Shown piece after piece: positions 49,330 to 61,819 of a DNA stretch of 64,000 bases (positions are counted from its first letter, which is position 1; each line of letters starts with the position of its first letter). The position numbers were made by a program, and so were the translations under genes. This DNA comes from Colletes latitarsis (lineage: Eukaryota > Arthropoda > Insecta > Hymenoptera > Colletidae). Below the pieces are notes generated by a model. It made no database searches. It was given only the letters and a program-made list of their open reading frames with translations, and was not told the origin of the DNA. The stretch lies in the NCBI RefSeq assembly GCF_051014445.1, contig NC_135137.1:28955501-29019500 (forward strand). Reading direction: 5' to 3'.

Positions 49330-50250
49330 TATCATTTTGTCGCATACTGTAAACCCAAGAAGGCCATAAGGATCCGTCGAAAAGCATAAAGGGAAAAAGA
49401 ACCGGAAGAAGTACGCGTGGATTGACCGTCGGAGGTGAGACGTCGAGAGGCCAAGCGGGGGAGGATCTGGCCGCGATAGATAGAGCACGTTAGATAGGAA
49501 CAAAGTGAAAGCTAAACGCTTACGTATTTAGGATCGATGGCGGCTCGGTCGCGGTAATTTATGGCGGCCTTTCCATCCTCTGTACCCGCTGGTCCCCTCC
49601 GTCGATTATTCTTTTTCGTGGATTTCGATTACATTCGAGTGCTCGGCTGGCTCAGTCACTTGTATACCGATGCTAAATCGAGACCCCTTTTGCGTCTTTT
49701 TCGTCCCGTCCCCCATCCCTTGCCCCAGCTGTATCCACTGACCGACGTTGCTTCTTCGTCTATCGAATCGTCGTTTCGTGCACCCCTTCCAGATTCTGCC
49801 TCTGTTCCTTTCGTGCGTAAACCCTTCCTACCGTCCCGTCCCTTTCCTTCCTCGCTTTGACCGCGGTTCTTCGGGACAGTCGCATTCCCGCACCCGAATT
49901 CTAAGCGACTCTTCTTCAGTTCACGACGTCCTCTGTATCAACACCGTCAGCCAACAATCAAGAACTCTGATTGATCCCGGGACTCGAGGATCCGGTCTAC
50001 TCTTTCATTCGTCTGTTCTCTATGGTGATTTCTTTCCAGAGGTTCGTTTCGTCGGAATTCCTTTCGAGATAATGGAATCCAAGGAACGCGCCACGGTCAT
50101 TTATGGCAATCTTAACTCGTCGGTGAACAACGTCTTTGGGATGTTCGATATATTTAGAGACTTCGCGAAACCCGTTTACGTTCGATTCAAACGGTTCTTT
50201 TCTTCTTTATTGAAAGTTTTTAGTTGCATCAACTGCAAAGGTTATTAGCG
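49330..50250. other. GC-rich island with open frames, no recognised gene
   Basis: The plus strand is pyrimidine-rich with many CpG. An ATG-started 99-codon frame (49561-49860) and an overlapping 166-codon frame in another register (49748-50248, first codon TTG) are both rich in Pro, Ser, Phe and Arg and have no domain. If a real exon existed in this window, this or the 61.8-62.8 kb island would be among the better places to look, but I cannot support one. Confidence 0.45.
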
Positions 50251-50558
50251 ACTGCACTAAGAATTGCGGGACGTTAGGGGTAGGTGATTGGGTGTTGTGT
50301 TGCCAAGAGAATCTTCATAAAACGGTTTTGAAGACGAACGTAGAATGAAAACAAAGTAACACTGTGAAGCGATGTGAATTATAAAATGAAGCTAACACTT
50401 ATTTATTCGTTTCATTATGAAGGAAAGGTAACTCATATTGTATGTCATTTTATCAAAATATTGACGAACAATTCAAAATTTTCGTTTTAGGAGTGTATCA
50501 GACTCCTTTGGAAATGATCCTTCGAATTATAGGTAAAATTCTATCAACAATTGTTTCT

Positions 50559-51133
50559 GTCGAACAAATACGACAGAATTAATTCAATTCTTTATTAACA
50601 TAATTCAATTATGGAATCATGTGCTCTCCTTTAAATGCAATATAACCTCGATAATAATTATGAAGCAAATATTGTGTCGAAAGAAATATTTTTGTTTTTC
50701 TCCTGTACGGCAACAGATCTTTTCTTATTGTGTTTAATTCTATTAATTATTCTGTTGATCGTTCCACATTTTTCCAAGTTTTAATTCATTTCTAGTCTCT
50801 TTTTTATATAATTTTACAATTTCATGATGTCCTTTCATGTGACATTATTCACTTCGTAATCATTTTCAAGATTGCACTTCACTTGGTAGTCGTTAACTTC
50901 TTGGTCAGAATGAAATCAAATAATATACTGTTCCCTTATAAGTATTATCACTTTTTTTTTAAAACAACCATACTTTATTAGAAATTAATAAAGTTAACCT
51001 GCATGTATCAAAAATTTGTAACAAAAGAACAGAAATAAAAAAGTTATGTTATTTATACATATAAATTCAATACTTTAATTTATTATATATTAATTTTAAT
51101 ACGTTGAGTGCCAAGTGAATTTGTCATGGTTTT
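50559..51133. repeat. Dispersed repeat, copy 1 (575 bp)
   Basis: It is homologous in the same orientation to 57355-57850: TCGAACAAATACGACAGAAT, GAAGCAAATATTGTGTCG, TTTACAATTTCATGATGTCC, AGTCGTTAACTTCTTGGTCA and GTGCCAAGTGAATTTGTCAT. Part of it (50715-50764) recurs directly after its end at 51136-51185, and AATTCTATCAACAATTGTTT before it recurs at about 51195, indicating a local tandem arrangement. No coding or terminal repeats; family unknown. Confidence 0.9.
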
Positions 51134-51660
51134 AACAAATCTTTTTTTATTATGCTCAATTCTATTAATTATTCTGTTGATCGTTCAGAGGTAGAATTTT
51201 ATCAACAATTGTTTCCAATATTTTTTTTATTAATGCCACTCCAATATTCTGTAATATTGCCCACGTGTCCTTTCTCGATTTTAAACGCGTTTATCTTCAA
51301 AATTATTTCCTCGAACAATTTAAAAAATTAAAAATTTGTAGTAAAATGGTAACTTAAAAGGACTTTATGTAAGAAAGCGAGACAATAAAATCGCTTAAAA
51401 AAATTGTATTATATCTGTACTTTAATTTGAACACCCAAACTTTGTCAGGGTATACAGTAGTGTCCGTTTATATGCTCACGTATCTGTCCGGTTAAATGAC
51501 CATAAATTATCCCGTTGGAATTTCTTGCTCGAGTCGAACCTCGGTGTTATCTACGATCTGCATTTATGTATTTACGTATGACAGTGTGAACTATAGCTGA
51601 CCAAATCCTGGAATAAACCTCCTCGCTTCCGGTTCCGATTGTTGAACATTTATATATTTA

Positions 51661-51770
51661 TCTATACCCGAGAATATTTCTGTCATTTTTAGTTATATTG
51701 TATTATTGTGAGAAATTAATATAGCAATGTATCATCTCGTAATATTTAGATACATTTTAAGGCAAGCTTC
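51661..51770. repeat. Local repeat pair, member 1
   Basis: TCTATACCCGAGAATATTTC, GTTATATTGTATTATTGTG, AGAAATTAATATAGCAATG and TTTTAAGGCAAG match 52271-52384 in order and orientation. No function is evident. Confidence 0.85.
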
Positions 51771-52270
51771 AACTGCTGTATTAAAAAGATAGGACAAAAA
51801 TACGAATTAAAAAACAGACTGTATATGATTTACTATTACTGTGATATAATGTAAATAAAATTAAACCATTGAAAACGTTTTTACAGTACCAGACAAATGC
51901 TTGTGTTGTAATATTTGTCTCTAGTTGTCGCTAAATAAACAAGGAATAATAAATAGTTTTAGTGAATTTAATAAAGTTTAACAAAAAAATATCGACCTTT
52001 TAATAATGTTCGAGAATCTGAATGAGAAAAGTATTCCATTCGAAACTGTTTGCCCGCTACTGTACATTACTGACAGATGAGTCATGAGTATGAAAATATG
52101 GGAAAAAGAATAAATATATGAATGCACACTACTCAAATGTAACTTGGATAAATTAAGTAATATCGAAATTAAACGTTATACTCAAATAAAATGTATGCCT
52201 GTTTTCTATTTCCAATTATAAATTCTTTATTTTTATTGGATAATTCTAAATTTATTTTCTGATTGTTTTT
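51771..52270. other. AT-rich non-coding DNA between the repeat pair
   Basis: Nothing is recognised. Confidence 0.4.
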
Positions 52271-52384
52271 TCTATACCTGAAAATATTTTTGTCATTGTT
52301 GGTTATATTGTATCATTGTGAGAAATTAATATAGCAATGTAACGTTTCCTTTAATAACATCTAAATACCTTTTAAGGCAAGTTT
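52271..52384. repeat. Local repeat pair, member 2
   Basis: This is the second copy of 51661-51770, with substitutions concentrated in the middle. Confidence 0.85.
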
Positions 52385-53870
52385 TAATTTCTCCCCTTTG
52401 ATGACACATTCTCAGTATTTGGTCACTAAATTTTAGATGTCATTTATTACATTTTATACGTTAGTCATTGTTATGTAAGCATATGTACCTGGAAATTGGC
52501 ATCTTTAAATGGTTTATTAGGTGTTATCGATTTCTCAGCGAGAAACATTGCGATTTTACGTTTCCTCTGCAAACGAGAAACGTCTACAATCAAAGAAATA
52601 CTTTAAGCGAAGTTTCAGAAAACACGCTCGACAACGAAGCTTCGATTGCAATTCGTCGTACAATGATTCGTTTGTTGCCTGGTGTCTAGGTTTTATTTTA
52701 CTTTCAGGTAGAAAACTTGGAGGATTTCAAGGAATTTGCGAGGAAGTTTCTGCGGAATCGTTGAAGAGACTGTGTAAAACACGAGCGTACTTTGGAAAAG
52801 TTTATGGTGACGTTTCTTCGGTACTTTGGCTGACAACTTAAAATATCATAATTTCTGATGTTCCGCAATATTTATCATAAACTTTCCACCGAATAGTACA
52901 TACTTATTAAGACATTACGCTTCGGGCTATAATATTTTTCGTTAGTATAAAATTCGTCGAATAAATGAAAGGTTTCTAATTACTCAAAAATTATTAAAAT
53001 TTGATTTCGTTTGATGCTAGCTAGTATGAATACGAGGTACATTTATTCTGAATATATGGAAGTCCACGACTGAAAATTAAACTAAATTTAGATAAACGGT
53101 GACAGTACTGCTGATAAAAAAATTGAAAACAGATTTTTTTTTGGAAAAATGAACTGTATGACTTTGTTGTTAACGATTAGGATAGCGAATTATTTGAAAC
53201 AATTATCTTGATTACTAACACAAATATGCAGTTTAACCAATACTTTGATAATATAAAATGGTAATTTTGTGCTTATACAATTTTTTATAATTTGTTTTCT
53301 CGTTGTTGTTCCCATCGTTTGTAAATTCTATATACGTCTATCAAACGAAACAAATTTTGGAGATGGATTTATTTAGTATTATTTAAGTGCAATAATCATT
53401 ATTAATAGCATGACATCTTGAAAGTATATGAAATGTACTAATATCTTCTTCAAAGCTTCGTTTGAAAATATTATTCGAAAAATATTAAACGTTATACATC
53501 ATCTACTTTAACGATATCTCCAACTTAAATGAAAATGAAGCTGCCTCAATGCTATACGTTATCTGTATGTATATTTTTCACCGCAGGGGAATAAAATCAC
53601 TGTCATTTTTCTTCATTAAACCCTTCCACCACAATTCATTTGTAAATGGTCACGTCTCAACATTCAGTTTAACTTTTTGTCATTCTCATATACGCGAAGT
53701 TTAAAAATGATATTGTATTCTAAGTATTCCATACATTATTATAAAATGAAGTGTCTAAATTAAATTGCATCAGTCAGTATATAGACTAACTAGTGACATT
53801 ATACACTTATTAATTATATTTTCAAATGTAGAAAAGCAGTGAATATATTGTCTATGTAAAAATGCATTTA
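52385..53870. other. AT-rich non-coding DNA
   Basis: A moderately less AT-rich patch at 52520-52840 has overlapping plus frames of 73 and 106 codons (52468-52689, 52521-52841) with no recognisable domain. Nothing else is seen. Confidence 0.4.
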
Positions 53871-54403
53871 CAGGGTGTTCAGCCACCCCTGGGAAAAATT
53901 TTAATGGGAGATTCTAGAGACCAAAATAAGACGAAAAGTAAGGATACTAATTTGTTGATTGAGGCTTCGTTAAAAAGTTATAGAAACATTTACACACAGT
54001 ATATTATCGGTAAAGAATTTTTTTCTCGAATGTACGTAGGATTCCGGAGGTATGTGTATTCACCAAAAATGATTGTAATTGACTTCTGCAATTGAAAATA
54101 ATTTTTTCAGAATGATTTGAAACTTTTTAATTTTCAGCGTAACAGACAGTTATGGTCAGACATTATATTTTCAGTAATGAATTTTTTTCTTGAAAATGGT
54201 TAGGATTTCGGGGGTGTATATATTCACCAAAAATGATTGTAATTACCCCTGCAATCGAAAATAATTTTTTCAGAACAATTTGAAATTTTTTAATAACTTT
54301 TTAGCGAAACCTCGATCAACAAATTGATATTCTTGATTTTCGTCTTATTTTAGCCTCTAGAATCTCCCATTAAAATTTTTCCCAGAGGTGGCCGAATACC
54401 CTC
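53871..54403. mobile_element. CAGGGTGTTCGGCCAC TIR element, copy J (533 bp)
   Basis: The left end CAGGGTGTTCAGCCACCCC follows TA; the right end GGTGGCCGAATACCCTC is followed by TATA. There are two internal units (about 54015-54120 and 54175-54290) and no core. A 77-codon plus frame (53862-54095) is simply the arm read through. It shares terminal CCCTC with copy D. Confidence 0.9.
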
Positions 54404-57354
54404 TATATTAATTTAATTAGTTACAATGCTACAAGGCTAAAGTTGCATTGTAATATAAAGAAATATGAAAAATGTATTGAGAATATAAGTAACTAATTAT
54501 CTATAACTGTTAGAGGCAACATAAATGTAAATATTTAGCAGCGAATGTATTCTAATTTCGCCAGTAAAAATATACGTATGCTATGTTAATGATATTTTTT
54601 TTAGGGAATATGTACATTCACTATTTGCATTTGGTAAAACTATACATTAACTGATTTAATAATTTGCGTCGTTTGAGTGGAATGTCAATACACTGCGTTC
54701 AATTGGAAGAGCTACAGTAAACAAAACCACGTGACTGAGAGAGAAAAATTGGTCCACCGCGTTTCTGGCCAGAAGTGGTAAACACGTGAAAATTCAACAA
54801 ATGGTTAAAACTGGTGGAGCAGTTTTCATTAGAAAATTGTACCTAATATTAGACTTCAAAAGGAAGTCTGCTACAGTTTGTAAATATAATACATATATAG
54901 AATGTCCCATTTAACATAACATTCATGACGTAATAGCTGAAGAGAATATAAATTCAATCATTTTTTATGGCGTCAATTAAAATAGTTAACTTCTACGAAG
55001 CGAGTGTAAACTTTTTCAATTTAATCCTTTTAACGATCAAATAAAAACAGATCGTAGTTATGCAAAGTGTATGTGCTTTATCGTCGTTCATGACTGCTCT
55101 GTTTTTTATTGTAAATGAAAACAGATTGTTATGTAGAAAGAGCAATGATTTCTGTTTATCGAATTCTCTTAATAGAACACTGAATGTACTTTAATGAATA
55201 TATCAAAAAACGTACAACACAATTTAAAATATATCATCAGTGCACCGTCGATAATTATTGTTTGGTACTGGAAAAAATCAATTAACTATGATAAATTGAA
55301 TTTTTGAAGTGACAGTTAATAAATTTAAAACTTTAAAACTCGCTATAAAAAAAATAAAAAATGACATGGTTCTCGTACCGAAATAAATATAAAATTTCAC
55401 TGAACTCAATTACTAAATGAGTACAAACACTAGAGAGTGTATACAATCGCGAGTAAATATAAATGTTTTACAGAGAAACGATCATTTAGTATAACAATTA
55501 CTAATAGTATACAATCACTGAAACTTCCACATTTACTTAGACTGTAATATATTGCATAAAAATTTATTGATATTTAATAAATAAAATGGCTACTTTATAA
55601 AATAGAAATAATAATTTTGAAGCTTTTTACATGCCTCGAGACATTACCGCGTTGTCTTTTTAGTTAAAAATACACTAAAACTTTAAACTTCTTTAAACTC
55701 GTGTTTTAAATTCACGAAGATGAATGCCACGGACGCTTCTAGAGGTACTCAATTTTTAAGTTCATTTGCAGTACAAGTCGCTGAAGCAGATTGGAAAATT
55801 TAATTTGTTCGCATCACCATTTTCCGATCGAGATTACCAAGCGTTGCAGCGCCTGTAACCTCGAAAACCTAATACCTTGCGCAAAAAGTAGGAAAGTATT
55901 ATGTGCTGAAAAATTCCAGAAATACACTGACAGTTCTAATAACGAGCGTCAGATTGAATGGAAGAAATCACGCGAAACAGAACTGGAACGTTGCACGCGA
56001 GACGGGAAACACGTTTTGCCGTTCTTCGCTTCGGTAATTTTCACAGATAAATGTACGCGTTCTATGTATTATCGGATTGATTTTTTGGTAAAAAAAAAAG
56101 AACGGAAGATTGCAGCTATCGATAGAAATGATGGCGAAATTCTATTTTAATACTTACGACGAATTTACGATTTAAATTGCGTTGACAATGATATTCCAGT
56201 GTCCAAATGGTGCACCTTCTTTGGCAATATCGAGCAACTCTCGCATATTGATAAAAGTTTGTTACAACGTTCCGACCGTCAGGTTATACGACCCTCTTTT
56301 GACCATACAAATAACTTTTTAAATTAATAATAAATGCACGATAAGTTGTAATGAACAATTTTGAAAAGACAATAAACCATGGAATTTATATATTATTAAA
56401 TTATCACAGTCGAATGTTTTTATAATATTTAGTCGCAATAATTTTCTACTAATAGTTACCAATTGTTCAATGTTAAAGAAACAAATTACTGTTATTAATT
56501 TACCAACAATATCTAAAAATAATACCTAAAGAGTTAAGATTATATATAATTTCTGAAAGAAATTATCCGACTTATATTTTCGCTAATGAAAAATAATAAT
56601 CTCCTTTCTAGCAGTTATTAAAAAATAATCTCAACTTCAAAGGGTGGTCAATTTTTTTTCATGTCTTTGAATTACTTGTGTAATTTACTTGTGTAATAAT
56701 AAATGTTTGGTTTGTATCTTAGGAAAAACAAAGTTTTGTTAATATTTTGAACGATTAAAATAGACTTGTCAAAATTTTAAAATCACTTCGTATTAAAGAT
56801 TGAAATGTGATATAGTTTGGAGCACGTAATGAAGTGTAGAAATGGAACATATATTTCTTAAAAATAGTTGGCACGTGCTATTTTTTCCACGTCGAACCGA
56901 CGCGACGGTCAGGTGACTCGTTAGCAGACCGTTTACCGTGGCCGGATAATAATCCGTCGGATCGATTCGATGATCGACGAATTCACGCGCGCGAATATTC
57001 CGTTCCGAGAGAGTCGTAATTATTTCGATGGAAGCGTTTAGCGCGGCGAATGAGTCCTGAAATTTTACACCCGCTGAAAAGGGGATATTTATGGATACCC
57101 GGGACGACAGTTTCACCGCGAAAAGTGAAAATGAAAGATAGGCACCGAGGCAAATATTGCGAACCGTCCAGCGAGGAGAAATCATGAACGTGCGAATTTA
57201 AATGATGTTTTTAATTAATTTCAACCAGATGGTTCACTATATTCAACAAGAACTTCTTATATTTATAGATTTTAGCCCGTTGCATTTTCCTCTTTCCGTT
57301 TTTATGACTGTACACGATGAAATTGATAAACGAATTCTGATTTATTTTATTTCA
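54404..57354. other. AT-rich non-coding DNA with two CpG-richer patches
   Basis: A patch at 55790-56150 has a 119-codon plus frame, and one at 56880-57190 has a 130-codon minus frame (56793-57185). Neither shows a domain. The second patch contains GATCGACGAATTCACGCG near 56971, loosely like the TGGTCGATGAATTTACACG motif of the 32.8-kb island. Confidence 0.4.
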
Positions 57355-57850
57355 TCGAACAAATACGACAGAATTAATTTAATTCTTTATTGATACAATT
57401 CAATTATGAAATTTTATGGTCTCATTTGAATGCAGTATAACTTCGATAATAAATATGAAGCAAATATAGTGTCGAAAGAAATATTTTTGTTTTGAACGTT
57501 CCACATTTTTGTAAGTTTTAATTCATTTCTAGTTTCTTTTTTATATAATTTTACAATTTCATGATGTCCTTCCTTGCGTAATTATTTTCAAAATTGTATT
57601 TTACTTGATAGTCGTTAACTTCTTGGTCAAAATGAAATCAAATAATATGCTGTTCCCTTGTAAGTATTATCACTTTTTTTTTAAACATTCAACCTTTATA
57701 TGCAGTATACCTTATCAGAAGTTAATAAAATTATCCTACATGTATTAATAATTTGTAACAAAAAAAATAAAAAGATTATGTTGTTTATATGTACAAATTC
57801 AACACTTTAATTTTAATACGTTGAATGCCAAGTGAATTTGTTATGGTTTT
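57355..57850. repeat. Dispersed repeat, copy 2 (496 bp)
   Basis: It matches 50559-51133 in order and orientation but lacks the piece corresponding to about 50700-50760. The join in this copy is TTTTTGTTTTGAACGTTCCAC. Confidence 0.9.
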
Positions 57851-59636
57851 CATTCGTGTCAAACACCCACAAATGTTCTGAATTATTCCATCAAATCAAT
57901 ATATAAAATCTGAAAACATTCAATACTTCAATGATCTATTAACTATTTTAAAATATTCCCAATGATATTAATATTATATTGTATTATTTTATTAGTGTTG
58001 AACTCGTAACATTAAACTGCATCTCATAACATTATTAATTCATTCATTATTACCTCCTGGTTGAACCTCCAAATTTGAACTTTTCAATAGCATGGTCTGA
58101 CACATACCTGTAACAAACATCACACAATTATTTTCCAACCAGACTATCTTAATTTATGTAATTAATTTATGCAGTCGTGACTTTTCCTACACATTGTCAA
58201 TTAAACATTTTCTTTTTTTCTGTTGTTTGAGCAAGAATTCTTACACACATAATTTTAATTGATACACCATCTCCATCCTAATATTGTATTGTCTATTATA
58301 ACAAGGAATAATTTCCTTATTCAATCCCATACTATAGTGTGTATTACCCAACATTTTATCCAGAGTTATAAATACAAATTATAAATATAATTTAAAAATA
58401 CGTGTCAAACAAATCACAGAAAATACGTAAATACATCAGAAAAAAATAAATAATGAGGAATATGTAATATGTATATATAAATAAAATATAAATAAAAATT
58501 CTCATAAATAATTCTAAAGGACAAAATGGTACTAACAGAAAGATATTAGATTTGGTTAAAAAGCAACCTTTATCTGCACTGTACCAAATAAGCATAATAA
58601 TGAAGTTTAATAATAATAAAAATAATGGCACAGTACTTATAACATTCTATTATTTAAAAATACAGAATAAATATTTTTCACGTAAGTTTTGATTTCGAAA
58701 AAATTGATTTTGAAATCTCTTTGGATATTCATGCCATTTATTACGACGTAGTATCTAAAATGTCTGATTAATACTGGTTATTTCTCCTTACGTTGAAGAT
58801 CTTAAATATTAATAATAGTAGTAATTATATAGTTTTCATTAATTTTGCTACCTTCTAATTATTTCGAACCAATTTCAGCAAATAATACCGTGCCAACATC
58901 AATGCTTACAAACGCCCAGCGCAAGTAGAAATAACGAGCAATAGTCAGACACGTAGCCGTACTCAATCACGCGCGTACCGAATGAATTTGCAACGCGAGT
59001 TATCTTTAAAAGACTCGTCCAACAGAACTGCATTCTGTATTCTCGATCAACTTTCTCATATAGAATGATCATATTACTATTTGCATCACAAGTTAAATTT
59101 ATTTTCATTCTATAAACAGACATTTACTCATAAAATTATTTCGCCATCTAGTTATCTCTCTTTTTTTATAATAAGTTGCATTCACTGCACTTTATGATAT
59201 AATTATCGAATTTCATTTTTTATAACTACTTTCTAGAGAAGACAGTCTCATTATAATTTACACACGGGTCGCTCATAACGATATAATGATACAAGTTTTA
59301 ATTGGCATCAATCCATACAATGACATAATGAAAGGATTGATTTCATAAATGAAAAATTAACTTGACACAAATCTTGGGAATTAATTCTATCATCATTAAT
59401 CCTTCATATTTTATATAATTATGTATTGAACTATTTATATATTTATATATTATTTATTTTCATAATTTTTATTTTTATTAATGTTTAAATAGGTTCAGTG
59501 CAGAGCAGGGATTCATCTGGAAAAGAGAAATCACTGCAAAATAAAAATAATTTGTATTTGTTTAAGTGCTCGCTACATGGTTGTTTAACAAGATATTGCA
59601 ATAAAAAGTTTGTGCATTCGTATACATTTTAAGCTA
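57851..59636. other. Very AT-rich non-coding DNA
   Basis: Low-complexity A/T stretches are common (58380-58640, 59400-59500). Frames of 74-79 codons on the minus strand are compositional. No gene is seen. Confidence 0.45.
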
Positions 59637-59639
59637 CCA

Positions 59640-60064
59640 AAACATCGTGTGAAAAGAAAACTATTTATACCTAACCGTTTTTTTTAGTAAGCCCTTACAA
59701 AAAGCCTCAATCTGACTGGTCCCCTTAATTACTATTTCTATCAGAAAGATTTTAGAAATAAGTATTCACGCGTAAATCATTTCTTCCTTTAATATCGTAA
59801 CATAGAAATATCGAACATAGAAAAAAAGAAGGTACATCATTCGTATCTACTTAAGTAATTTGTTTGGACAGGAAAAACTCCACCAGAGCAACCATACTAC
59901 AATTTTTAGTCTTTATTAAAGGGTTGAAGACACCTCCACTGAGTTTAGCTCTCGGTCCAGAAGGGAAAACATCGTGTAAAAGGAAAATTATTTATACCTG
60001 ACCGTTTTTTTTTTCAGTAAACCCTTACACAAAAAGGCTCGATCTGACTGGCTGGTCCCCTTGA
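59640..60064. repeat. Local repeat pair (59640-59728 and 59968-60064)
   Basis: AACATCGTGTGAAAAGAAAA, CTATTTATACCTAACCG, TTAGTAAGCCCTTACA and TCTGACTGGTCCCCTT recur as AACATCGTGTAAAAGGAAAA, TTATTTATACCTGACCG, CAGTAAACCCTTACAC and TCTGACTGGCTGGTCCCCTT. The second copy has a GCTG insertion and a longer T-run. Confidence 0.88.
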
Positions 60065-60700
60065 AGGACGCAGATTACAAAGTGAAAATAGAATTGGAAA
60101 ATTTTCCACGGTATAAAATTGTACGTGTACCAATGTAGCGTCGACCACGAGAAAATGGTGGAAAATCTTTGGAATTCAAGAGTGACAATGGCCGGTACAA
60201 CGCGACTGCCGATTGGCAGTAAAAAAGCACACCGCGCAAAGCGCGGTTTTCGATCGGCGCCCATGATTCTTTCTCTTTCTCTTCTCGCCTCCGCTAACGG
60301 CCAAGCGGCGTCATTCTTTTTTTCACCACCGGCAGCTCCCGTGGACGGCGAAACATTTTTCCACGAGCACGGGTGCACGCCGACGCGTGGAATGAGCCGC
60401 TGTTCGTCGGTTGAAAGCTTTTTAATGACCGGGCAAAACGTCAGGCCGAACTCGCCGTGGGAACACCGGGAAACAGCCGACTTTCGATACCAGCTTTATG
60501 ACCGCATGGCTGATTTCGAAAGAGTCGCTGTCATTATACAGGCTGGGGCACTTAAGTCAAATTACCGCTATAACTCGTTTATTTTTAAATCTAGAAAGGA
60601 ACGTTTGAGGCAGAAGTTTGATTTCACCGAGGAGAGAGCACAGTTATAGCGAATTTTTTTCTCTTCGGCTCCCAGTGAAAGCTCCGAAGACATTTTAAGA
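60065..60700. other. GC-rich island
   Basis: CpG-rich DNA with a 176-codon plus frame (60119-60649, first codon TTG) overlapped by a 117-codon minus frame (60025-60378). The plus frame has a Leu/Ser-rich stretch (residues about 50-65) that loosely resembles a hydrophobic segment, but it is not at the N-terminus and no family is recognised. Confidence 0.4.
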
Positions 60701-61074
60701 TTATTAATTTTTTTATTCGACGAAAAGTAATCCTTCGACTTTCAAAGCACGTTATGTACTTACATTACGTTTCGCAGGAACTAATTTAACTTTTTTCTCT
60801 GACGTTTCTATCTCTATCTCTAGAGTTCTCTTCGGTAACGTTCTTGTTCAAGTTGGAAACATTTTTTGTGTATTATTTGATATTACTATATATTTATTTT
60901 ATACAGAAACGTTTCTGAAGAGGACCTAGAAATAGAGGTGGATACTTCGAAGAGAAATTTAAATCTGTTCTTACGAAATATAAATGTAGAACGTGCATTG
61001 AATGTCCAATTATTACTTTCCTTTCAACAATTTTCTGGATTGTACAGAGCGAGAGAGAAATTTTTTAAATGAAA
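60701..61074. other. AT-rich non-coding DNA
   Basis: Nothing is recognised. Confidence 0.4.
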
Positions 61075-61810
61075 TTATTATTCAAATATAGTACTGTAAT
61101 TAGGTAAGAATAATCATATTTGTTTGTATAATCAAGTATACTTGGATAATCATGATTGCTTGAACAATCAAATAGTTGACTTGATTTGAACAATCCAAAC
61201 TAAGCTTGACTCGACTTGTATTCTTAAGTATTTTCAAGTATTAATCAAGTCTGAGTAATCAAGTATGCTAGGATAATCAAGTTTTCTTGGATAATCAAAT
61301 ACTTAAACACCTCTAGCAAGTCATTGGAGAATTCTAAACGAAATACCATCAATTTAAATCGAGTCAAGTATTTGATTATCCAAATAGATTGAGTATTTGA
61401 TCAAACTTGAGGAAATTCAATCTGTTCAAATGTTCAACTTGATTGCATTAATTTAACTTTTACTAATACCAAACTACTCAAGTTATTTAAATGAACAGAT
61501 ATTATTTTCAAATTTCTAGCATTATCATGATTATTCTTGATTTTATCTAAACTTATTCAAGTGAACTTTATTACTCAAATATAATACTATAATTAAGTTA
61601 CACACTTAAGATTGTTTGAGTAATCAAGTATGCCTCGATAATCAAGTTTTCTTGAATAACCAAGATTTAATTCAAACAATCCAAGCATGTATTCCCAACT
61701 TGTATTCCCAAGTATTTTCAAGTATTAATCAAGTTTGTTTGAATAATCAAGTATGCTAAGATAATCAAATGCTTGACTCGATTTGTATTTCCAAGTACTT
61801 GAACACCTCC
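61075..61810. repeat. AATCAAGT/CAAGTATT-rich array
   Basis: Words such as AATCAAGT, TTTTCAAGTATTAATCAAGT, GGATAATCAAG and CTTGACTCGA recur irregularly across about 730 bp. Longer internal repeats exist (TTCAAATATAGTACTGTAAT near 61080 and CTCAAATATAATACTATAAT near 61580; GAGTAATCAAGTATGC twice). It shares blocks with 27340-27790. The first part of the long frame 61783-62529 falls in this array. Confidence 0.85.
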
Positions 61811-61819
61811 AAGAGGTCA

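Noticed and set aside
49561..50248. Overlapping 99- and 166-codon plus frames
   Set aside because: They are in different registers in the same GC-rich island. One begins with ATG, but no domain, splice site or homology is recognisable.
60119..60649. 176-codon frame that could be a secreted or membrane protein
   Set aside because: The first codon is TTG, the hydrophobic stretch is internal, and a minus-strand frame overlaps. No motif supports a gene.
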